Source: Loktanella atrilutea (GTDB lineage Bacteria; Pseudomonadota; Alphaproteobacteria; Rhodobacterales; Rhodobacteraceae). Taken from it: a stretch of DNA of 64,000 nt. Under the pieces are notes generated by a model, which ran no database searches, was not told where the DNA came from, and worked only from the letters and a program-made list of their open reading frames with translations. The stretch is taken from the NCBI RefSeq assembly GCF_900128995.1, contig NZ_FQUE01000005.1, forward strand, positions 245,994-309,993, read 5' to 3'. A program made the position numbers and the translations under genes. Shown in pieces: positions 29,909-40,112 of the stretch (the stretch's first letter is position 1; the number at the start of each line of letters is the position of its first letter).

Positions 29909-31303
29909 TCAGGCCCCCGCCAGCACCAACGCGGTGAAATCGTCGCCACGCGCCGCAAAGCTGTCGTACTGATCGAAGGACGCGCAGGCGGGGGCCAGCA
30001 GCACGACCTCGCCCGGCTGCGCATCGGCGCTCGCGCGCGCGACCGCCACGTCCATCGTGCCGCAGACCACGGTCTCGATTCCCGGCAGCTGCAGGGCAAA
30101 GGCCTCCGCCTCTCGTCCGATGACATAGGCCGTCTTCACCGCCCCCAGATGCGGGATCAGGCCGTCGAGGCCGCCTTCCTTCTGCAGCCCGCCACAGATC
30201 CAGCGGATCGCCGGAAAGGCCTGCAGAGCTTTGGCCGCCGCATCCACATTCGTGGCCTTGCTGTCGTTGACGAAGCGCACGCCGCCGCGTTCGGCCACCA
30301 GCTGGCTGCGGTGCGGCAGGCCGGGATAGCTGTGCAGCGCCACCTCGATCCCTTTGGGACCGATCCCCAGCGTCCGCACCGCCGCATAGGCGGCGCAGGC
30401 GTTCTGGTGATTGTGCGCGCCGGGCAGCCCCTTCACGTCGCGCAGGTCGATCGCCCCCACCTGCTTGCCACGGCGGTACTCGCTCAAAAATCCCTTGCGG
30501 GCAAAAACGCACCAGCCGTCGGTCAGCTTGCGCGTCACGCTCACCCGGATCAGCCGGTCGTCGGACAGGTCGTCGACCAGCTGGTTCGCGAGGTAAAGGC
30601 CCTCGTTCTCGTCCACGCCGATCACCGCCCGGTCCGGCCCGCCCTCGGCGAACAGCCGCCGCTTGGCCGCGAAATAGCCCCCGGGCCCCGCGTGCCGGTC
30701 CAGATGATCGGGGCTGATGTTGGTCAGCACCGCCACGTCCGGCGTCATGTGCCGTGCAAGGTCGGTCTGATAGCTCGACAGTTCCAGCACCACGACCTCT
30801 CCGTCGTGGGCCGGGTCAAGGTCAAGCACACCGCGCCCGATGTTGCCGGCCAGCTGCGCCGGGCGGCCGTTCTCGACCAGGATGTGGTGGATCAGGGCAG
30901 AGGTGGTGGACTTGCCGTTCGATCCTGTCACCGCGATCACCCGCGGCGGGCTGTCGAAGCCGTCCCAGTCGTCGGTTGCCCAGGACCGGAAGAACAGGCC
31001 GATGTCGTTGTCCACCGGCACGCCCGCCGCCCAGGCCGCGGCGATCACCGGATTGGGGCTGGGATAAAGGTGCGGGATGCCGGGCGAGACGATCAGCGCC
31101 GCGATCCCCGCAAAGGCGCCGGATCGCGTCAGGTCGCGCACGTCCCAGCCTTCCGCCTCTGCCATGTCGCGCCCGCGCGGGCTGTCGTCCCAGACGACAG
31201 GGGTGGCTCCGCCCGCCGCCAGCGCCCGTGCCGTGGCGAGGCCGGACCGCCCCAGACCCAGAACGGCGACCTGCCGCCCGTCGTATCCCTGAACCGGTAT
31301 CAT
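29909..31303 (-). CDS. murD: UDP-N-acetylmuramoylalanine--D-glutamate ligase
   Basis: A 464-aa Mur ligase. The N-terminal [18 protein letters not shown], the ATP loop [31 protein letters not shown] and the C-terminal [17 protein letters not shown] and [20 protein letters not shown] are the expected landmarks. Its start overlaps the dedA stop by 4 bp (31300-31303). Confidence 0.97.
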   Translation of the reverse strand: MIPVQGYDGRQVAVLGLGRSGLATARALAAGGATPVVWDDSPRGRDMAEAEGWDVRDLTRSGAFAGIAALIVSPGIPHLYPSPNPVIAAAWAAGVPVDNDIGLFFRSWATDDWDGFDSPPRVIAVTGSNGKSTTSALIHHILVENGRPAQLAGNIGRGVLDLDPAHDGEVVVLELSSYQTDLARHMTPDVAVLTNISPDHLDRHAGPGGYFAAKRRLFAEGGPDRAVIGVDENEGLYLANQLVDDLSDDRLIRVSVTRKLTDGWCVFARKGFLSEYRRGKQVGAIDLRDVKGLPGAHNHQNACAAYAAVRTLGIGPKGIEVALHSYPGLPHRSQLVAERGGVRFVNDSKATNVDAAAKALQAFPAIRWICGGLQKEGGLDGLIPHLGAVKTAYVIGREAEAFALQLPGIETVVCGTMDVAVARASADAQPGEVVLLAPACASFDQYDSFAARGDDFTALVLAGA

Positions 31304-31881
31304 GTGCGCATCGTCCTCCGGACATGGCGTGTGACAAAAGCTGCGATGGCGACGACCACCAGCGCCCCCACGATGACCAGACCGTAATGCGGCAGCGGCG
31401 GAAGGCGCCCGAACACCGCATGGATCACCGCCCCCAGACCCGCTCCGACCGCGATCAGGCCACCTGCCCAGACCAGAACGGCAACGGCATCGACCGCCAA
31501 GAAGCGCAGGGGTGAGACGCCGGCATGACCCAGCAGCAGCGGCACGGGCACCCGCAGGCCGTAGAGGAAGCGGAAGCTGACCATCAGCCCCATCTCGTGC
31601 TGTGCAAGCCGATCCCGCAGCCGAAGGACGGCGGGCCTCTGCATCTGGCGGGCGGCCCAGGTCCAGCGCGACGCACGACGGCCGATCTGGAACCAGAACT
31701 GGTCCGACGCGAAGGCCCCCAGCCAGACCGCGCCCAGCGTCGGCATCAGCGGCAGCACGTGGCGGTGCACGAAGGATCCCGCGATCATGGCAAGGCTGTC
31801 GCCCTCGGCGAAGGCCAGCACCACGATCAGCGTCAGGCCCCACTTGGCCACCAGCGCGGTGATCGCAGCCCCGAGGGCCAT
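31300..31881 (-). CDS. DedA family membrane protein
   Basis: A 193-aa DedA/VTT-domain membrane protein. The acidic re-entrant segment [14 protein letters not shown] (Glu27, Asp29), the [16 protein letters not shown] loop (Asp60, Arg68) and the signature [19 protein letters not shown] with Arg104 and Arg110 are all visible. DedA relatives include undecaprenyl-phosphate flippases. The gene lies 1 bp after mraY, whose substrate is undecaprenyl phosphate, and overlaps murD by 4 bp, which supports a role in recycling that carrier; the role is inferred. Confidence 0.9.
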   Translation of the reverse strand: MALGAAITALVAKWGLTLIVVLAFAEGDSLAMIAGSFVHRHVLPLMPTLGAVWLGAFASDQFWFQIGRRASRWTWAARQMQRPAVLRLRDRLAQHEMGLMVSFRFLYGLRVPVPLLLGHAGVSPLRFLAVDAVAVLVWAGGLIAVGAGLGAVIHAVFGRLPPLPHYGLVIVGALVVVAIAAFVTRHVRRTMRT

Positions 31882-31882
31882 G

Positions 31883-32965
31883 TCACCGCACCTTCAGCGT
31901 CGCTAGCCCGATCATCGCGAGGATCAGGCTGATGATCCAGAAGCGGATCACGATCTGCGGTTCGGCCCAGCCCTTCTTTTCATAGTGGTGATGGATCGGC
32001 GCCATCAGGAAGACCCGCTTGCCGGTCCGCTTGAAATACAGCACCTGAATGATGACGCTCAGCGCCTCCACCACGAAAAGACCGCCGACGATCGCCAGCA
32101 CGATCTCGTGCTTCGTCGCCACCGCGATCGCGCCCAGCGCGCCGCCCAAGGCCAGCGACCCGGTGTCGCCCATGAAAACGGCGGCCGGCGGCGCGTTGTA
32201 CCACAGGAACCCGAGGCCGCCGCCGATCAGGCCCGCGCAGAACACCAGAATTTCGCCCGAATCCGGCACGTAATGCAGGCCGAGGCTTTCGGAAAAGTCC
32301 ACGCGGCCCACGAAATAGGCAATGATCCCGAAGGTGCCCGCCGCGATCATCACCGGCATGATCGCCAGCCCGTCCAGACCGTCGGTCAGGTTGACCGCAT
32401 TCGCCGCCCCCACGATCACCAGGATCGAGAACGGCACGAAGAGCAGTCCGAGGTTGATGAGCGTGTCCTTGAAGACCGGCACGGCCAGCTGGTTCGTCAG
32501 CTCCACCGGGTGATACTGGGCCGCCCAGAATCCCGCGATCCCCGCGATCAGCAGCCCCAGCACGATCCGCACCCGCCCCGACACGCCGTTGGTGTTCTGC
32601 TTGCTGACCTTGGCATAGTCGTCCGCGAAACCGATCGCCGCGAAGGCCAGCGTCACGAAAAGCACCATCCAGATATAGGCATTGTCCAGCCGCGCCCACA
32701 GCAGCGTCGATGTCGTCAGCGCCCCCACGATCAGCAGGCCGCCCATCGTCGGCGTGCCGGCCTTGACGAAATGCCCCTCGGGGCCGTCGGTGCGGATCGG
32801 CTGGCCCTTGCCCTGCGTCCGGCGCAGCACGTTGATCAGCGGCAGGCCAAAGAGGAACCCGAACGTCAGCGCGGTCATGAAGGCCCCGCCGGCGCGGAAG
32901 GTGATATAGCGGAACAGGTTGAAGAAATCGCCGCCATCCGACAGCTCTGTCAGCCAATACAACAT
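31883..32965 (-). CDS. mraY: Phospho-N-acetylmuramoyl-pentapeptide transferase
   Basis: A 360-aa integral membrane enzyme that attaches phospho-MurNAc-pentapeptide to undecaprenyl phosphate, giving lipid I. About ten membrane segments are seen. Catalytic-site motifs include [23 protein letters not shown] with the Asp pair, [16 protein letters not shown] and [12 protein letters not shown]. It starts 23 bp after murF. Confidence 0.97.
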   Translation of the reverse strand: MLYWLTELSDGGDFFNLFRYITFRAGGAFMTALTFGFLFGLPLINVLRRTQGKGQPIRTDGPEGHFVKAGTPTMGGLLIVGALTTSTLLWARLDNAYIWMVLFVTLAFAAIGFADDYAKVSKQNTNGVSGRVRIVLGLLIAGIAGFWAAQYHPVELTNQLAVPVFKDTLINLGLLFVPFSILVIVGAANAVNLTDGLDGLAIMPVMIAAGTFGIIAYFVGRVDFSESLGLHYVPDSGEILVFCAGLIGGGLGFLWYNAPPAAVFMGDTGSLALGGALGAIAVATKHEIVLAIVGGLFVVEALSVIIQVLYFKRTGKRVFLMAPIHHHYEKKGWAEPQIVIRFWIISLILAMIGLATLKVR

Positions 32966-32988
32966 CTGGGTGGTCCCTGCCTTATGGT

Positions 32989-34407
32989 CTAGCTGCGATG
33001 CCCGAGTTTGCGGATCGCGTCAACAACGCGGCTGACATGGCTGCCCTTGGAACCCTTCACCAGCACGACATCGCCGGCGTCGACCAGCCGTGCCACCTGA
33101 CGGGCCAGATCGTCCGCCTCGGGCGCCCACTGGCCGCGGATGTCGCCGGGCAGCGCATCGAACAGGGCGCGCATCCGCGGCCCGGCGCAATGCACGACGT
33201 GGGCGCGGGCCAGATGCGCGTTCTCCGCCAGATCGGCGTGCATCTGCATCTCGTCCGCGCCCAGTTCAAGCATGTCGCCAAGGATGGCAATCCGCCGCCC
33301 CTTGACCACGCGGCCCAGGCCGTCGCGCGGCTGGCTGGCGGCCAGCACCTCCAGCGCCGCGACCATCGAGGTCGGGTTGGCGTTGAATGCATCGTCGATC
33401 AGGTCGAGCGTTTCCTCCGCGATGCCGCGGTCCAGCACCACGATCTCGCGTGTGCCGCGGCCCTGCGGCGGCGCCCACTGACAGATGTCCTGCGCCGCCT
33501 GCACCGGGTCGGCACCCAGTGCCGCACAGCCCGCCAGCACCGCCAGCGCGTTCAGCGCGAAATGCCGCCCCGGCACCGCCAGCTTGAACAGATAGTCCGT
33601 CCCGTCGTGCCGCGCCGCGATGACCGTGGCGCTGTCGGTGATCCGCACGTCGCCCAGCGCCCAATCCCCCTCGGCACCGAAGGTGACGACCCGGTGCCCG
33701 CCTGCCGCCGCGTGCTGCAACAGCACGCCGGATGTCGGCAGGTCCGCGTTCAGCACCGCCACGCCGCCCGGTTCCAGCCCGTTCATGACGCTCGCCTTCT
33801 CGGCCGCGATCCCCTCCAGGCTGCCGAAGGCCTCCAGGTGCGCGGCGGCGACCGTCGTGACCATCGCCACATGCGGCCGCGCCAGCTTCGCCAGCGGCGC
33901 GATCTCGCCCGGGTTGCTCATGCCCACCTCGATCACGGCGTAGTCCGTGTCGGCGGGCATCCGCGCCAGCGTCAGCGGCACGCCCCAGTGGTTGTTGTAG
34001 GACGCCTCGGCCGCATGGGTCCGCCCCTGCGGCGACAGCGCCGCGCGCAGCATCTCCTTCGTCGAGGTCTTGCCGACAGAGCCCGTCACCGCGATCACCC
34101 GCGCCTGCGTCCGCGCGCGCCCGGCCGCGCCCAGCGCCTCCAGCGCCTTCAGCACGTCGGGCACGACCAGCAGCGGCGCGTCGGCGGCCACGCCCTCGGG
34201 CCGGTGGCTGACCAGCGCCGCGGCGGCACCCTTCGCCAGCGCCTGCGCGACGAAGTCATGCCCGTCCCGCGCCGCCGCCAAGGCCACGAACAGATCGCCC
34301 GGCTGGATCGTGCGGGTGTCGATCGACACGCCCGTGGCCTGCCAGTCCCCAACCGCTTCGCCGCCCGTCGCACGCGCCGCGTCGGCGGCGGTCCAGAGCG
34401 GGATCAT
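32989..34407 (-). CDS. murF: UDP-MurNAc-tripeptide--D-alanyl-D-alanine ligase
   Basis: A 472-aa Mur ligase that adds the D-Ala-D-Ala dipeptide. Landmarks are [17 protein letters not shown] near the N-terminus, the ATP loop [47 protein letters not shown] and [11 protein letters not shown]. The start [16 protein letters not shown] overlaps the murE stop as ATGA. Confidence 0.97.
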   Translation of the reverse strand: MIPLWTAADAARATGGEAVGDWQATGVSIDTRTIQPGDLFVALAAARDGHDFVAQALAKGAAAALVSHRPEGVAADAPLLVVPDVLKALEALGAAGRARTQARVIAVTGSVGKTSTKEMLRAALSPQGRTHAAEASYNNHWGVPLTLARMPADTDYAVIEVGMSNPGEIAPLAKLARPHVAMVTTVAAAHLEAFGSLEGIAAEKASVMNGLEPGGVAVLNADLPTSGVLLQHAAAGGHRVVTFGAEGDWALGDVRITDSATVIAARHDGTDYLFKLAVPGRHFALNALAVLAGCAALGADPVQAAQDICQWAPPQGRGTREIVVLDRGIAEETLDLIDDAFNANPTSMVAALEVLAASQPRDGLGRVVKGRRIAILGDMLELGADEMQMHADLAENAHLARAHVVHCAGPRMRALFDALPGDIRGQWAPEADDLARQVARLVDAGDVVLVKGSKGSHVSRVVDAIRKLGHRS

Positions 34408-35891
34408 ATCCGCCCCTCCAGCGCCGCGACCGCGACGCTGGCCTGTTCGGCGTCGTCGAAGGGCAGCACCGTGTCGCCCACGATCTGCCCTGTCTCGTGC
34501 CCCTTGCCGGCAATCAGCAGCGCGTCGCCCGGCCCCAGCGCGTCGATGCCGCGCAGGATCGCCTCGGCGCGATCGCCGACCTCGATCACCTCGGCCCCGC
34601 CCGTGGCCCCCGCCAGCACGGCGGCACGGATGTCGGCGGCCCGTTCCGAGCGCGGATTGTCGTCGGTCACGATCACCAAATCCGCATTGTCCGCCGCGGC
34701 CTTGCCCATCAGGGGCCGCTTGCTGGCATCCCGGTCGCCCCCCGCACCGAGGATGACGACCGTACGGCCCATCACATGCGGTTTCATCGCCTGCAGCGCG
34801 ATCCGCACCGCATCGGGCGTATGGGCGAAATCGACGAATACCGTGGCCCCGTTGTCGCGCCGCGCCACCAGCTGCATCCGGCCGCGCACGGTGGTCAGCT
34901 GATCCAGCGTGGCAAAGACATCGCCCGGGATCGCCCCTGCCGCGATGGCCAGCCCGCAGGCCAGCGCCACGTTGTCCGCCTGAAACCCGCCGATCAGGTT
35001 CAGCCGCGCCGTATGCGGCCGGTCCTGCCACGAAAACCGCAGGTCCTGCCCGGTGTCGTCGAACCGCTGACCCAGGATGCGCAGCCGCGCGTCCGGGTGA
35101 CGGCCGACGCCGATCACCTCGATCCCGCGTGTGGTGCACAGGCTCGCCACCTCCTCGCCGCGCGGATCGTCGAGGTTCACGACCGCCACGCCGTCCTCTG
35201 TCAGCACGCGGGTGAACAGCGTCATCTTGGCGTCGAAATAGGCGTCGAAGGTCTTGTGATAGTCCAGATGGTCCTGCGTGAAGTTTGTGAACCCCGCCGC
35301 GTGCAGCATCACGCCGTCCAGCCGCCGCTGGTCCAGACCGTGCGACGAGGCTTCCATCGCCGCATGGGTGACGCCCGCCACTTCCGCCTCGGCCAGCACG
35401 CGGTGCAGGGTCACGGGGTCCGGCGTCGTGTGTCCCAGCGGGGCCGACCACGCGCCCTCGACCCCCGTGGTGCCAAGGTTGATGCCGACATAGCCCAGCA
35501 CCTCCCAGATCTGGCGGGTGAAGGTGGACACGCTGGTCTTGCCGTTGGTGCCCGTCACCGCGACCATGACCTCGGGGTGGGCGCCGAACCACAGGGACGC
35601 GGTCTGCGCCAGTGCCGCGCGCGGGTCTTCCGCCACGATCAGCGCCGCGTCGGACGCGGCCAGCGCATCGGCCGCCAGCGCCGCACCATCCGCATCGGTC
35701 AGAATGGCGCCCGCACCCTTTTCGAGGGCCATCGGGATGAAGGCGGCGCCGTGGACCCGCGTCCCCGGCAGGGCCGCGAACAGCTGCCCGCGCCGCACGG
35801 CGCGGCTGTCGGTGGTGACGCCGGTGATCTCGGCCCGCCGCCCGGCCTGCGCCGTCAGTCCCAGTTCCGCCAGCGTCTTGGTCTGCGCCAT
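34404..35891 (-). CDS. murE: UDP-MurNAc-dipeptide--meso-diaminopimelate ligase
   Basis: A 495-aa Mur ligase for the third residue of the stem peptide. The ATP loop is VTGTNGKTSVSTFTRQIW, followed by the HTTPDPVTLHRVL substrate region. DDNPRSE near residue 408 contains the DNPR motif that selects meso-diaminopimelate over lysine, as expected for a Gram-negative bacterium. It starts 18 bp after ftsI. Confidence 0.97.
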   Translation of the reverse strand: MAQTKTLAELGLTAQAGRRAEITGVTTDSRAVRRGQLFAALPGTRVHGAAFIPMALEKGAGAILTDADGAALAADALAASDAALIVAEDPRAALAQTASLWFGAHPEVMVAVTGTNGKTSVSTFTRQIWEVLGYVGINLGTTGVEGAWSAPLGHTTPDPVTLHRVLAEAEVAGVTHAAMEASSHGLDQRRLDGVMLHAAGFTNFTQDHLDYHKTFDAYFDAKMTLFTRVLTEDGVAVVNLDDPRGEEVASLCTTRGIEVIGVGRHPDARLRILGQRFDDTGQDLRFSWQDRPHTARLNLIGGFQADNVALACGLAIAAGAIPGDVFATLDQLTTVRGRMQLVARRDNGATVFVDFAHTPDAVRIALQAMKPHVMGRTVVILGAGGDRDASKRPLMGKAAADNADLVIVTDDNPRSERAADIRAAVLAGATGGAEVIEVGDRAEAILRGIDALGPGDALLIAGKGHETGQIVGDTVLPFDDAEQASVAVAALEGRI

Positions 35892-35909
35892 CTCCGGGCC
35901 CTCGTCCGT

Positions 35910-37694
35910 TCAGTTCGAGGTGAGTGTTACACTCGCGAGGTCGGTGGTTTCAAGCTGCGGTCGCAGCCCCAGCAGGGGGGCGACGCGACGGATCATTTCC
36001 GCCGCCACCGGCACCGCCGTCCAGCCCGCGGTGCGCCGCGGCTTGTCGCCGGAATTCTCGCTGGGCTCGTCCAGCGTGACGATCAGCACGTATTTCGGAT
36101 CGTCGGCCGGAAAGATCGAGGCGAAGGTCGCGATCACCTTGTCGTCGTAATAGCCGCGCCCGTCGGTGCGGGGCTTGTCGGCGGTGCCGGTCTTGCCCCC
36201 CACCTCGTAGCCCGGCACATCGCCCATCGAGGCGGTGCCCTCCTCGACCACGCGGCGCAGCATGTGGCGCGCCTTGGCGCTGGTGTCCTCGCTGACCACC
36301 CGCGCACCCTGCTGCACGACTTTCGTCTTCAGCAGGGTCGGCATCACCCGCGTCCCGCCGTTCAGCAGCGACGCATAGGCAGCGGCCAGATGCAGCGGAC
36401 TGTCGGAAATGCCGTGCCCGAAGCTGATGGTCATGGTCGAGATCTCGGACCACTTTTTGGGCGTCAGCGGCTGTCCCGACGGCGCCTCGGACAGTTCGAC
36501 CTGCGTGGCTTCCGTCAGGCCAAGGCTCGCCAGAAACTTGCTCTGCCGGTCGCCACCGATCTGCATGGCGATCCGCCCGGTGCCGACGTTCGAGGATTCG
36601 GCGATCACGTCCTCCACCGACAGGGTCGCGGGCATGTGGTGGCTGTCGCGGATGCGGAACCGGCCCCATGTCAGCGGGCCCTTGGTGTCGATCATGGTCT
36701 GCGGGTTCACGAGCCCCAGTTCCATCGCCTGCGCCACGGCGAAGATCTTGAAGGTCGACCCCAGTTCATAGACCCCCTGCACCGCGCGGTTGAACAGCGG
36801 GCTGTCGGACTGGTCGCCCTTCAGCAGCACCTGCGGGCGGTTGTTGGGGTCGAAATCCGGCAGCGACGCCATGGCGATCACCTCGCCCGTATGCACGTCC
36901 ATCAGCACCGCCGCGGCGCCCTTGGCGTTCATCAGCTTCATGCCGCCGTCCAGCACCTCCTCGGTCGCCGCCTGCACCGTCAGGTCCAGCGAAAGTTCCA
37001 GCGGCTTGCCCTCGTTCGCGGGGTCGCGCAGCAGGCTGTCGAAACGCCGCTCGATGCCGGCCACGCCGATCACCTCAGCGCTCGCCACATCCTCGCGGCC
37101 ATAGCTCGCCCCGCCCAGAACGTGCGACGCGATCGGACCGTTGGGATAAAGCCGCATCTCGCGCGGGCCGAACAGCAGGCCGGGGCTTCCGATATCATGG
37201 ACCTGTTGCATCTGCTCTGGGCTTAACTGCCGACGAATCCAGACGAATTTCCGCTTGCCGGTGAAATCCTTCACCATCCGCTCTTCGTTCAGTTCCGGAA
37301 AGATCGCCTTCAGCTCCTGCGCCGCGCGGATCGGGTCGATCATGTGCTGCGGCTGGGCGTAAAGGCTGTGCGTCTCGAGGTTCGTCGCCAGAATCCGCCC
37401 GTTGCGGTCCACGATGTCCGCACGCTGGCCGATGATCGGGTTGCCGGTCGCCGCGGTGCGCGGTTCTTCGGGCATCGAATTGGCGATCGTGCCCATGCGC
37501 AGCCCGATGGCGATGAAGGCCACGGCAAAGAACGCGCCCAGCACCAGCAACCGCCCCTCGGCCCGGGCCCGCGACTTGTCGGCGATGGCCTCGTGGCGCA
37601 GACGCAGGTTCTCGGCGGCGATGGCGCCCGGATCCTCGCCCTTCTCACGCGCTTTCAGGATGCGGGCCAGCGGGCGCAGGGGCGTGCGGATCAT
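35910..37694 (-). CDS. ftsI: Septal peptidoglycan transpeptidase FtsI (PBP3)
   Basis: A 594-aa class B penicillin-binding protein. One membrane segment is near residue 48 (LLVLGAFFAVAFIAIGL), then the pedestal domain (DIVDRNGRILATNLETHSLY). The transpeptidase domain has the active-site serine in LGSTFKIF near residue 310, the SSN motif in AESSNVGTGRIA and the KTG motif in VGGKTGTADKP near residue 500. It overlaps ftsL by 4 bp. Confidence 0.96.
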   Translation of the reverse strand: MIRTPLRPLARILKAREKGEDPGAIAAENLRLRHEAIADKSRARAEGRLLVLGAFFAVAFIAIGLRMGTIANSMPEEPRTAATGNPIIGQRADIVDRNGRILATNLETHSLYAQPQHMIDPIRAAQELKAIFPELNEERMVKDFTGKRKFVWIRRQLSPEQMQQVHDIGSPGLLFGPREMRLYPNGPIASHVLGGASYGREDVASAEVIGVAGIERRFDSLLRDPANEGKPLELSLDLTVQAATEEVLDGGMKLMNAKGAAAVLMDVHTGEVIAMASLPDFDPNNRPQVLLKGDQSDSPLFNRAVQGVYELGSTFKIFAVAQAMELGLVNPQTMIDTKGPLTWGRFRIRDSHHMPATLSVEDVIAESSNVGTGRIAMQIGGDRQSKFLASLGLTEATQVELSEAPSGQPLTPKKWSEISTMTISFGHGISDSPLHLAAAYASLLNGGTRVMPTLLKTKVVQQGARVVSEDTSAKARHMLRRVVEEGTASMGDVPGYEVGGKTGTADKPRTDGRGYYDDKVIATFASIFPADDPKYVLIVTLDEPSENSGDKPRRTAGWTAVPVAAEMIRRVAPLLGLRPQLETTDLASVTLTSN

Positions 37695-38053
37695 AGGGGG
37701 TCCTCCTCGTCCGACGGCGGGATCGAGTTGATGTCGATGGGGTTCGTGATCGGCAGGATGTCGGGCAGCGGATAGACGATGGTCTCGATCTCGCCGAAGG
37801 CCTCCGGCGACAGCGGCAGAAGGCCCAGCCTGTCGAAGTTGATCTCTGCCAGATCGATCAGGCGATCCGGCCGGTTGAGGTAGGCCCATTCCGCCCGCAG
37901 CATGCCCAGACGCTCGTGCGCGTCGCCGATCTGCGCGTGCAGACGCCGCACCTGGCTGATCGACTGCTGGGTGCGATAGTTTTCCTGATAGGCCCAGAAG
38001 GCCAGTCCCATGACGGTCAGCGCCGCCGCCACATACATCACCGCCCGCATCAT
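37691..38053 (-). CDS. ftsL: Cell division protein FtsL
   Basis: A 120-aa bitopic protein with a short N-terminus, one membrane helix ([19 protein letters not shown]) and a coiled-coil region ([20 protein letters not shown]) that pairs with FtsB in the divisome. Sequence conservation in this family is low; the call rests on topology, size and the position between rsmH and ftsI with 4-bp overlaps on both sides. Confidence 0.88.
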   Translation of the reverse strand: MMRAVMYVAAALTVMGLAFWAYQENYRTQQSISQVRRLHAQIGDAHERLGMLRAEWAYLNRPDRLIDLAEINFDRLGLLPLSPEAFGEIETIVYPLPDILPITNPIDINSIPPSDEEDPL

Positions 38054-39015
38054 GTGGCGTCGCCCCTCATCATCGGCATCCCCATGTCCTTGCGGTCCAT
38101 CGGCTGGGCGGGCGCATCCGTGCGGATCGCCACGCGCAGTTTCGCGGATCTGGAACGTGGATTGACTGCTACTTCTTCTTTTGACGCCACAATCGCCTTG
38201 CGAGTCCGCTGTGTAAAGGCCGGCGTGATCGATTCCAGCACCGGCGCATAGCGATTCGCGTTGGGCGTGGTGGCGCTGCGCGTCTGGATGAAGCGTTTCG
38301 CCATCCGGTCCTCGACCGAATGGAAGGTCACGACCGCCAGTTGCCCGCCGGGCTTCAGCGCGCGTTCGGCGGCTTCCATGCCCGAGGCCAGTTCGCCGTA
38401 TTCGTCGTTCACCGCGATCCGCAGCGCCTGAAAGGTCCGTGTCGCCGGGTGGCTCTGGTTCGGCTTGGCGCGCGGCAGGCAGGATTCCACGATCCGCGCC
38501 AGTTGCGCCGTTGTCGTCACCGGCCGCGCCGCAACGATCGCCCGCGCAATCCGGCGGCTCGCCCGCTCCTCGCCGTAAAGATAAATGATGTCAGCCAGTT
38601 CCGCCTCGTCCTTCGTGTTGACGAGGTCGGCCGCCGACGGCCCGCTCTGGCTCATCCGCATGTCCAGCGGCCCGTCCCGCATGAAGGAAAACCCGCGTTC
38701 GGCCAGATCGAGCTGCATGGAACTGACACCCAGATCCAGCACCACCCCGTCGAGGCCCTCGCCATACTGGTCCAGCTTCGAGAACTCCCCCGCCACCGGC
38801 ACGATCCGGTCGCCGTAGTCTCCGATCCAGTCCGCCGCCATCTGAAAGGCCAGCGGATCGCGGTCCACCGCGATCACCCGCTCCGCCCCCGCATCCAGCA
38901 GGCGCCGGGTATAGCCGCCCGCGCCGAAGGTGCCGTCAAGCCACGTGCCCTGAATCGGGGCGCAGGCCGTGATGATCGCATCGATCAGGACGGGGATGTG
39001 GGGGGCATCGGTCAT
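38050..39015 (-). CDS. rsmH: 16S rRNA (cytosine(1402)-N(4))-methyltransferase
   Basis: A 321-aa SAM-dependent methyltransferase (MraW). The SAM-binding loop [18 protein letters not shown] is near residue 27, with [20 protein letters not shown] and [15 protein letters not shown] as further signatures. It modifies C1402 in the decoding centre and lies, as usual, between mraZ and ftsL. Confidence 0.97.
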   Translation of the reverse strand: MTDAPHIPVLIDAIITACAPIQGTWLDGTFGAGGYTRRLLDAGAERVIAVDRDPLAFQMAADWIGDYGDRIVPVAGEFSKLDQYGEGLDGVVLDLGVSSMQLDLAERGFSFMRDGPLDMRMSQSGPSAADLVNTKDEAELADIIYLYGEERASRRIARAIVAARPVTTTAQLARIVESCLPRAKPNQSHPATRTFQALRIAVNDEYGELASGMEAAERALKPGGQLAVVTFHSVEDRMAKRFIQTRSATTPNANRYAPVLESITPAFTQRTRKAIVASKEEVAVNPRSRSAKLRVAIRTDAPAQPMDRKDMGMPMMRGDAT

Positions 39016-39024
39016 GTCGGGTCC

Positions 39025-39516
39025 TTACGGGACAAGGCTCATGGGATCGAAATCGTCGCCCATCTCGGACAGCCATTCGTCCAGCGGCTCGTCCACTTCC
39101 GTCTCGAAATTCTCGACCTTCCAGATCTGGAAATACTCGCCAAGCCCCATGAAGGACAGCTCGCCCTCTACCAGGCCCAGCTTCTCGCGCAGGCGCAGGG
39201 ACAGGACGACGCGGCCGTCCTTGTCGATGGTCAGGTCTTCGGAAAAGCCCATGAACAGCTTGCGCAGCTTGTTCTTGTTCGGGTCGCTGTCGGGCATCGC
39301 CATGACGCGGGCGATCTTGGCGTCGAAGGCCTCCATCGTCAGCACCTGCAGGCTCTCGCCCAGATGCTTGCCGTAAAGGATCTTGGCCGTCATCGGCTGG
39401 TCCGGGGCCCAGCTCGGGTCGCCCGCCTCGATCACGCGCCGAAATTTCGCCGGGATCGACATGCGACCCTTGGCGTCAACCTTCGACTGATACGTGCTCG
39501 TGAACGAGAGGTTCAA
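39025..39516 (-). CDS. mraZ: Transcriptional regulator MraZ
   Basis: A 163-aa first gene of the dcw cluster with two SpoVT/AbrB-like repeats: DAKGRMSIPAKFRRVIEAG near residue 14 and DKDGRVVLSLRLREKLGL near residue 98. In enterobacteria MraZ represses its own operon by binding direct repeats upstream. I could not find clear TGGG-type repeats in this leader. A strong terminator-like hairpin lies 50 bp upstream of the start. Confidence 0.95.
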   Translation of the reverse strand: MNLSFTSTYQSKVDAKGRMSIPAKFRRVIEAGDPSWAPDQPMTAKILYGKHLGESLQVLTMEAFDAKIARVMAMPDSDPNKNKLRKLFMGFSEDLTIDKDGRVVLSLRLREKLGLVEGELSFMGLGEYFQIWKVENFETEVDEPLDEWLSEMGDDFDPMSLVP

Positions 39517-39565
39517 CCTGCGACCTTCTGACTGCCCGTCCCCCCGGTTCTTCGTGGTAGATGTG

Positions 39566-39606
39566 AAAACGGCGGGCTGAGGTAGCTGCCACTACTCAAC
39601 CCGCCG
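39566..39606 (-). terminator. Terminator/attenuator hairpin in the mraZ leader
   Basis: On the minus strand CGGCGGGTTGAGTAG pairs with CTACCTCAGCCCGCCG (one bulged C) across a 6-nt loop, then TTTTC follows. It sits 50 bp before the mraZ start, so transcription of the whole dcw cluster from an upstream promoter must read through it. Confidence 0.75.
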
Positions 39607-39780
39607 CCTTCTGCCCCGTGAAGGGCTGGACCGACTGCGCGCGCCACCTGGGGGGATGTCTGCTCGCTCGCGCGCCGGATCGCCAGTTTTGGTAAAAACG
39701 AGGCCTGTATGAAACCTGACATTTTGCCGGTGGGGTTCTTTTGATGCCCCTTGTTTGTCTGCCCGTCGTTACCGTGCATC
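39566..39780 (-). ncRNA. upsM: UpsM-like small RNA from the mraZ 5' leader
   Basis: In R. sphaeroides the abundant sRNA UpsM is made from the mraZ leader and ends at a factor-independent terminator ahead of mraZ. This locus has the same layout: a leader of about 200 nt upstream of mraZ ending in a long GC hairpin followed by TTTTC. The 3' end is fixed by the hairpin; the 5' end is a guess, based on a weak TTGCGA/CAAACA promoter candidate near 39810-39782. Primary-sequence homology was not tested. Confidence 0.55.
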
Positions 39781-39878
39781 CTGTTTGCCAGACGGCATCT
39801 TCTGTCGCAACGCCTAAATTGGGAAAGCTGTGAACTTCACGGAATCTCCGGGCGCCTCACGGCGCTGTGATTCGAAAG

Positions 39879-39932
39879 TTGTCCACAGGGCCGCCGTGGC
39901 ATGTAGTAGCCCTGTGGATGATTTTCCCCACA
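39879..39932. promoter_or_regulatory. Cluster of DnaA-box-like sites with an inverted repeat
   Basis: TTGTCCACA at 39879-39887 (plus) and TCATCCACA at 39921-39913 (minus) each match the TTATNCACA consensus at all but one position; a weaker TTCCCCACA follows at 39924-39932. The first two lie in a 9-bp perfect inverted repeat (TCCACAGGG and CCCTGTGGA). Confidence 0.45.
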
Positions 39933-40085
39933 TATTGTATCAAATTGCAACAAACCGAGAGCGGTTGCCGTCTATGAAAAAAGTTTAGGCGTCGCCCCGA
40001 GTCGGCGCCGAGGCGTGTCGCGGCAGCCGCAGTCAATCCCCTAACGTAAAGGTTAATGCCCCAATTTTCGGCATCCGGAAATAGA

Positions 40086-40112
40086 ATCGGGCCGCCCCAA
40101 GGGCGACCCGAC
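40086..40112 (-). terminator. apbC terminator
   Basis: Hairpin with arms TCGGGTCGCCC and GGCGGCCCGA about 40 bp after the apbC stop, followed on the minus strand by TTCTATTTCC. Confidence 0.7.

Noticed and set aside
39517..39780. MraZ-binding TGGG direct repeats in the mraZ leader
   Set aside because: I looked for regularly spaced TGGG/GTGGG repeats on the minus strand and found none convincing.
39841..40000. Replication origin
   Set aside because: Three DnaA-like boxes alone are not enough; no dnaA, hemE, parAB or AT-rich unwinding region is nearby.
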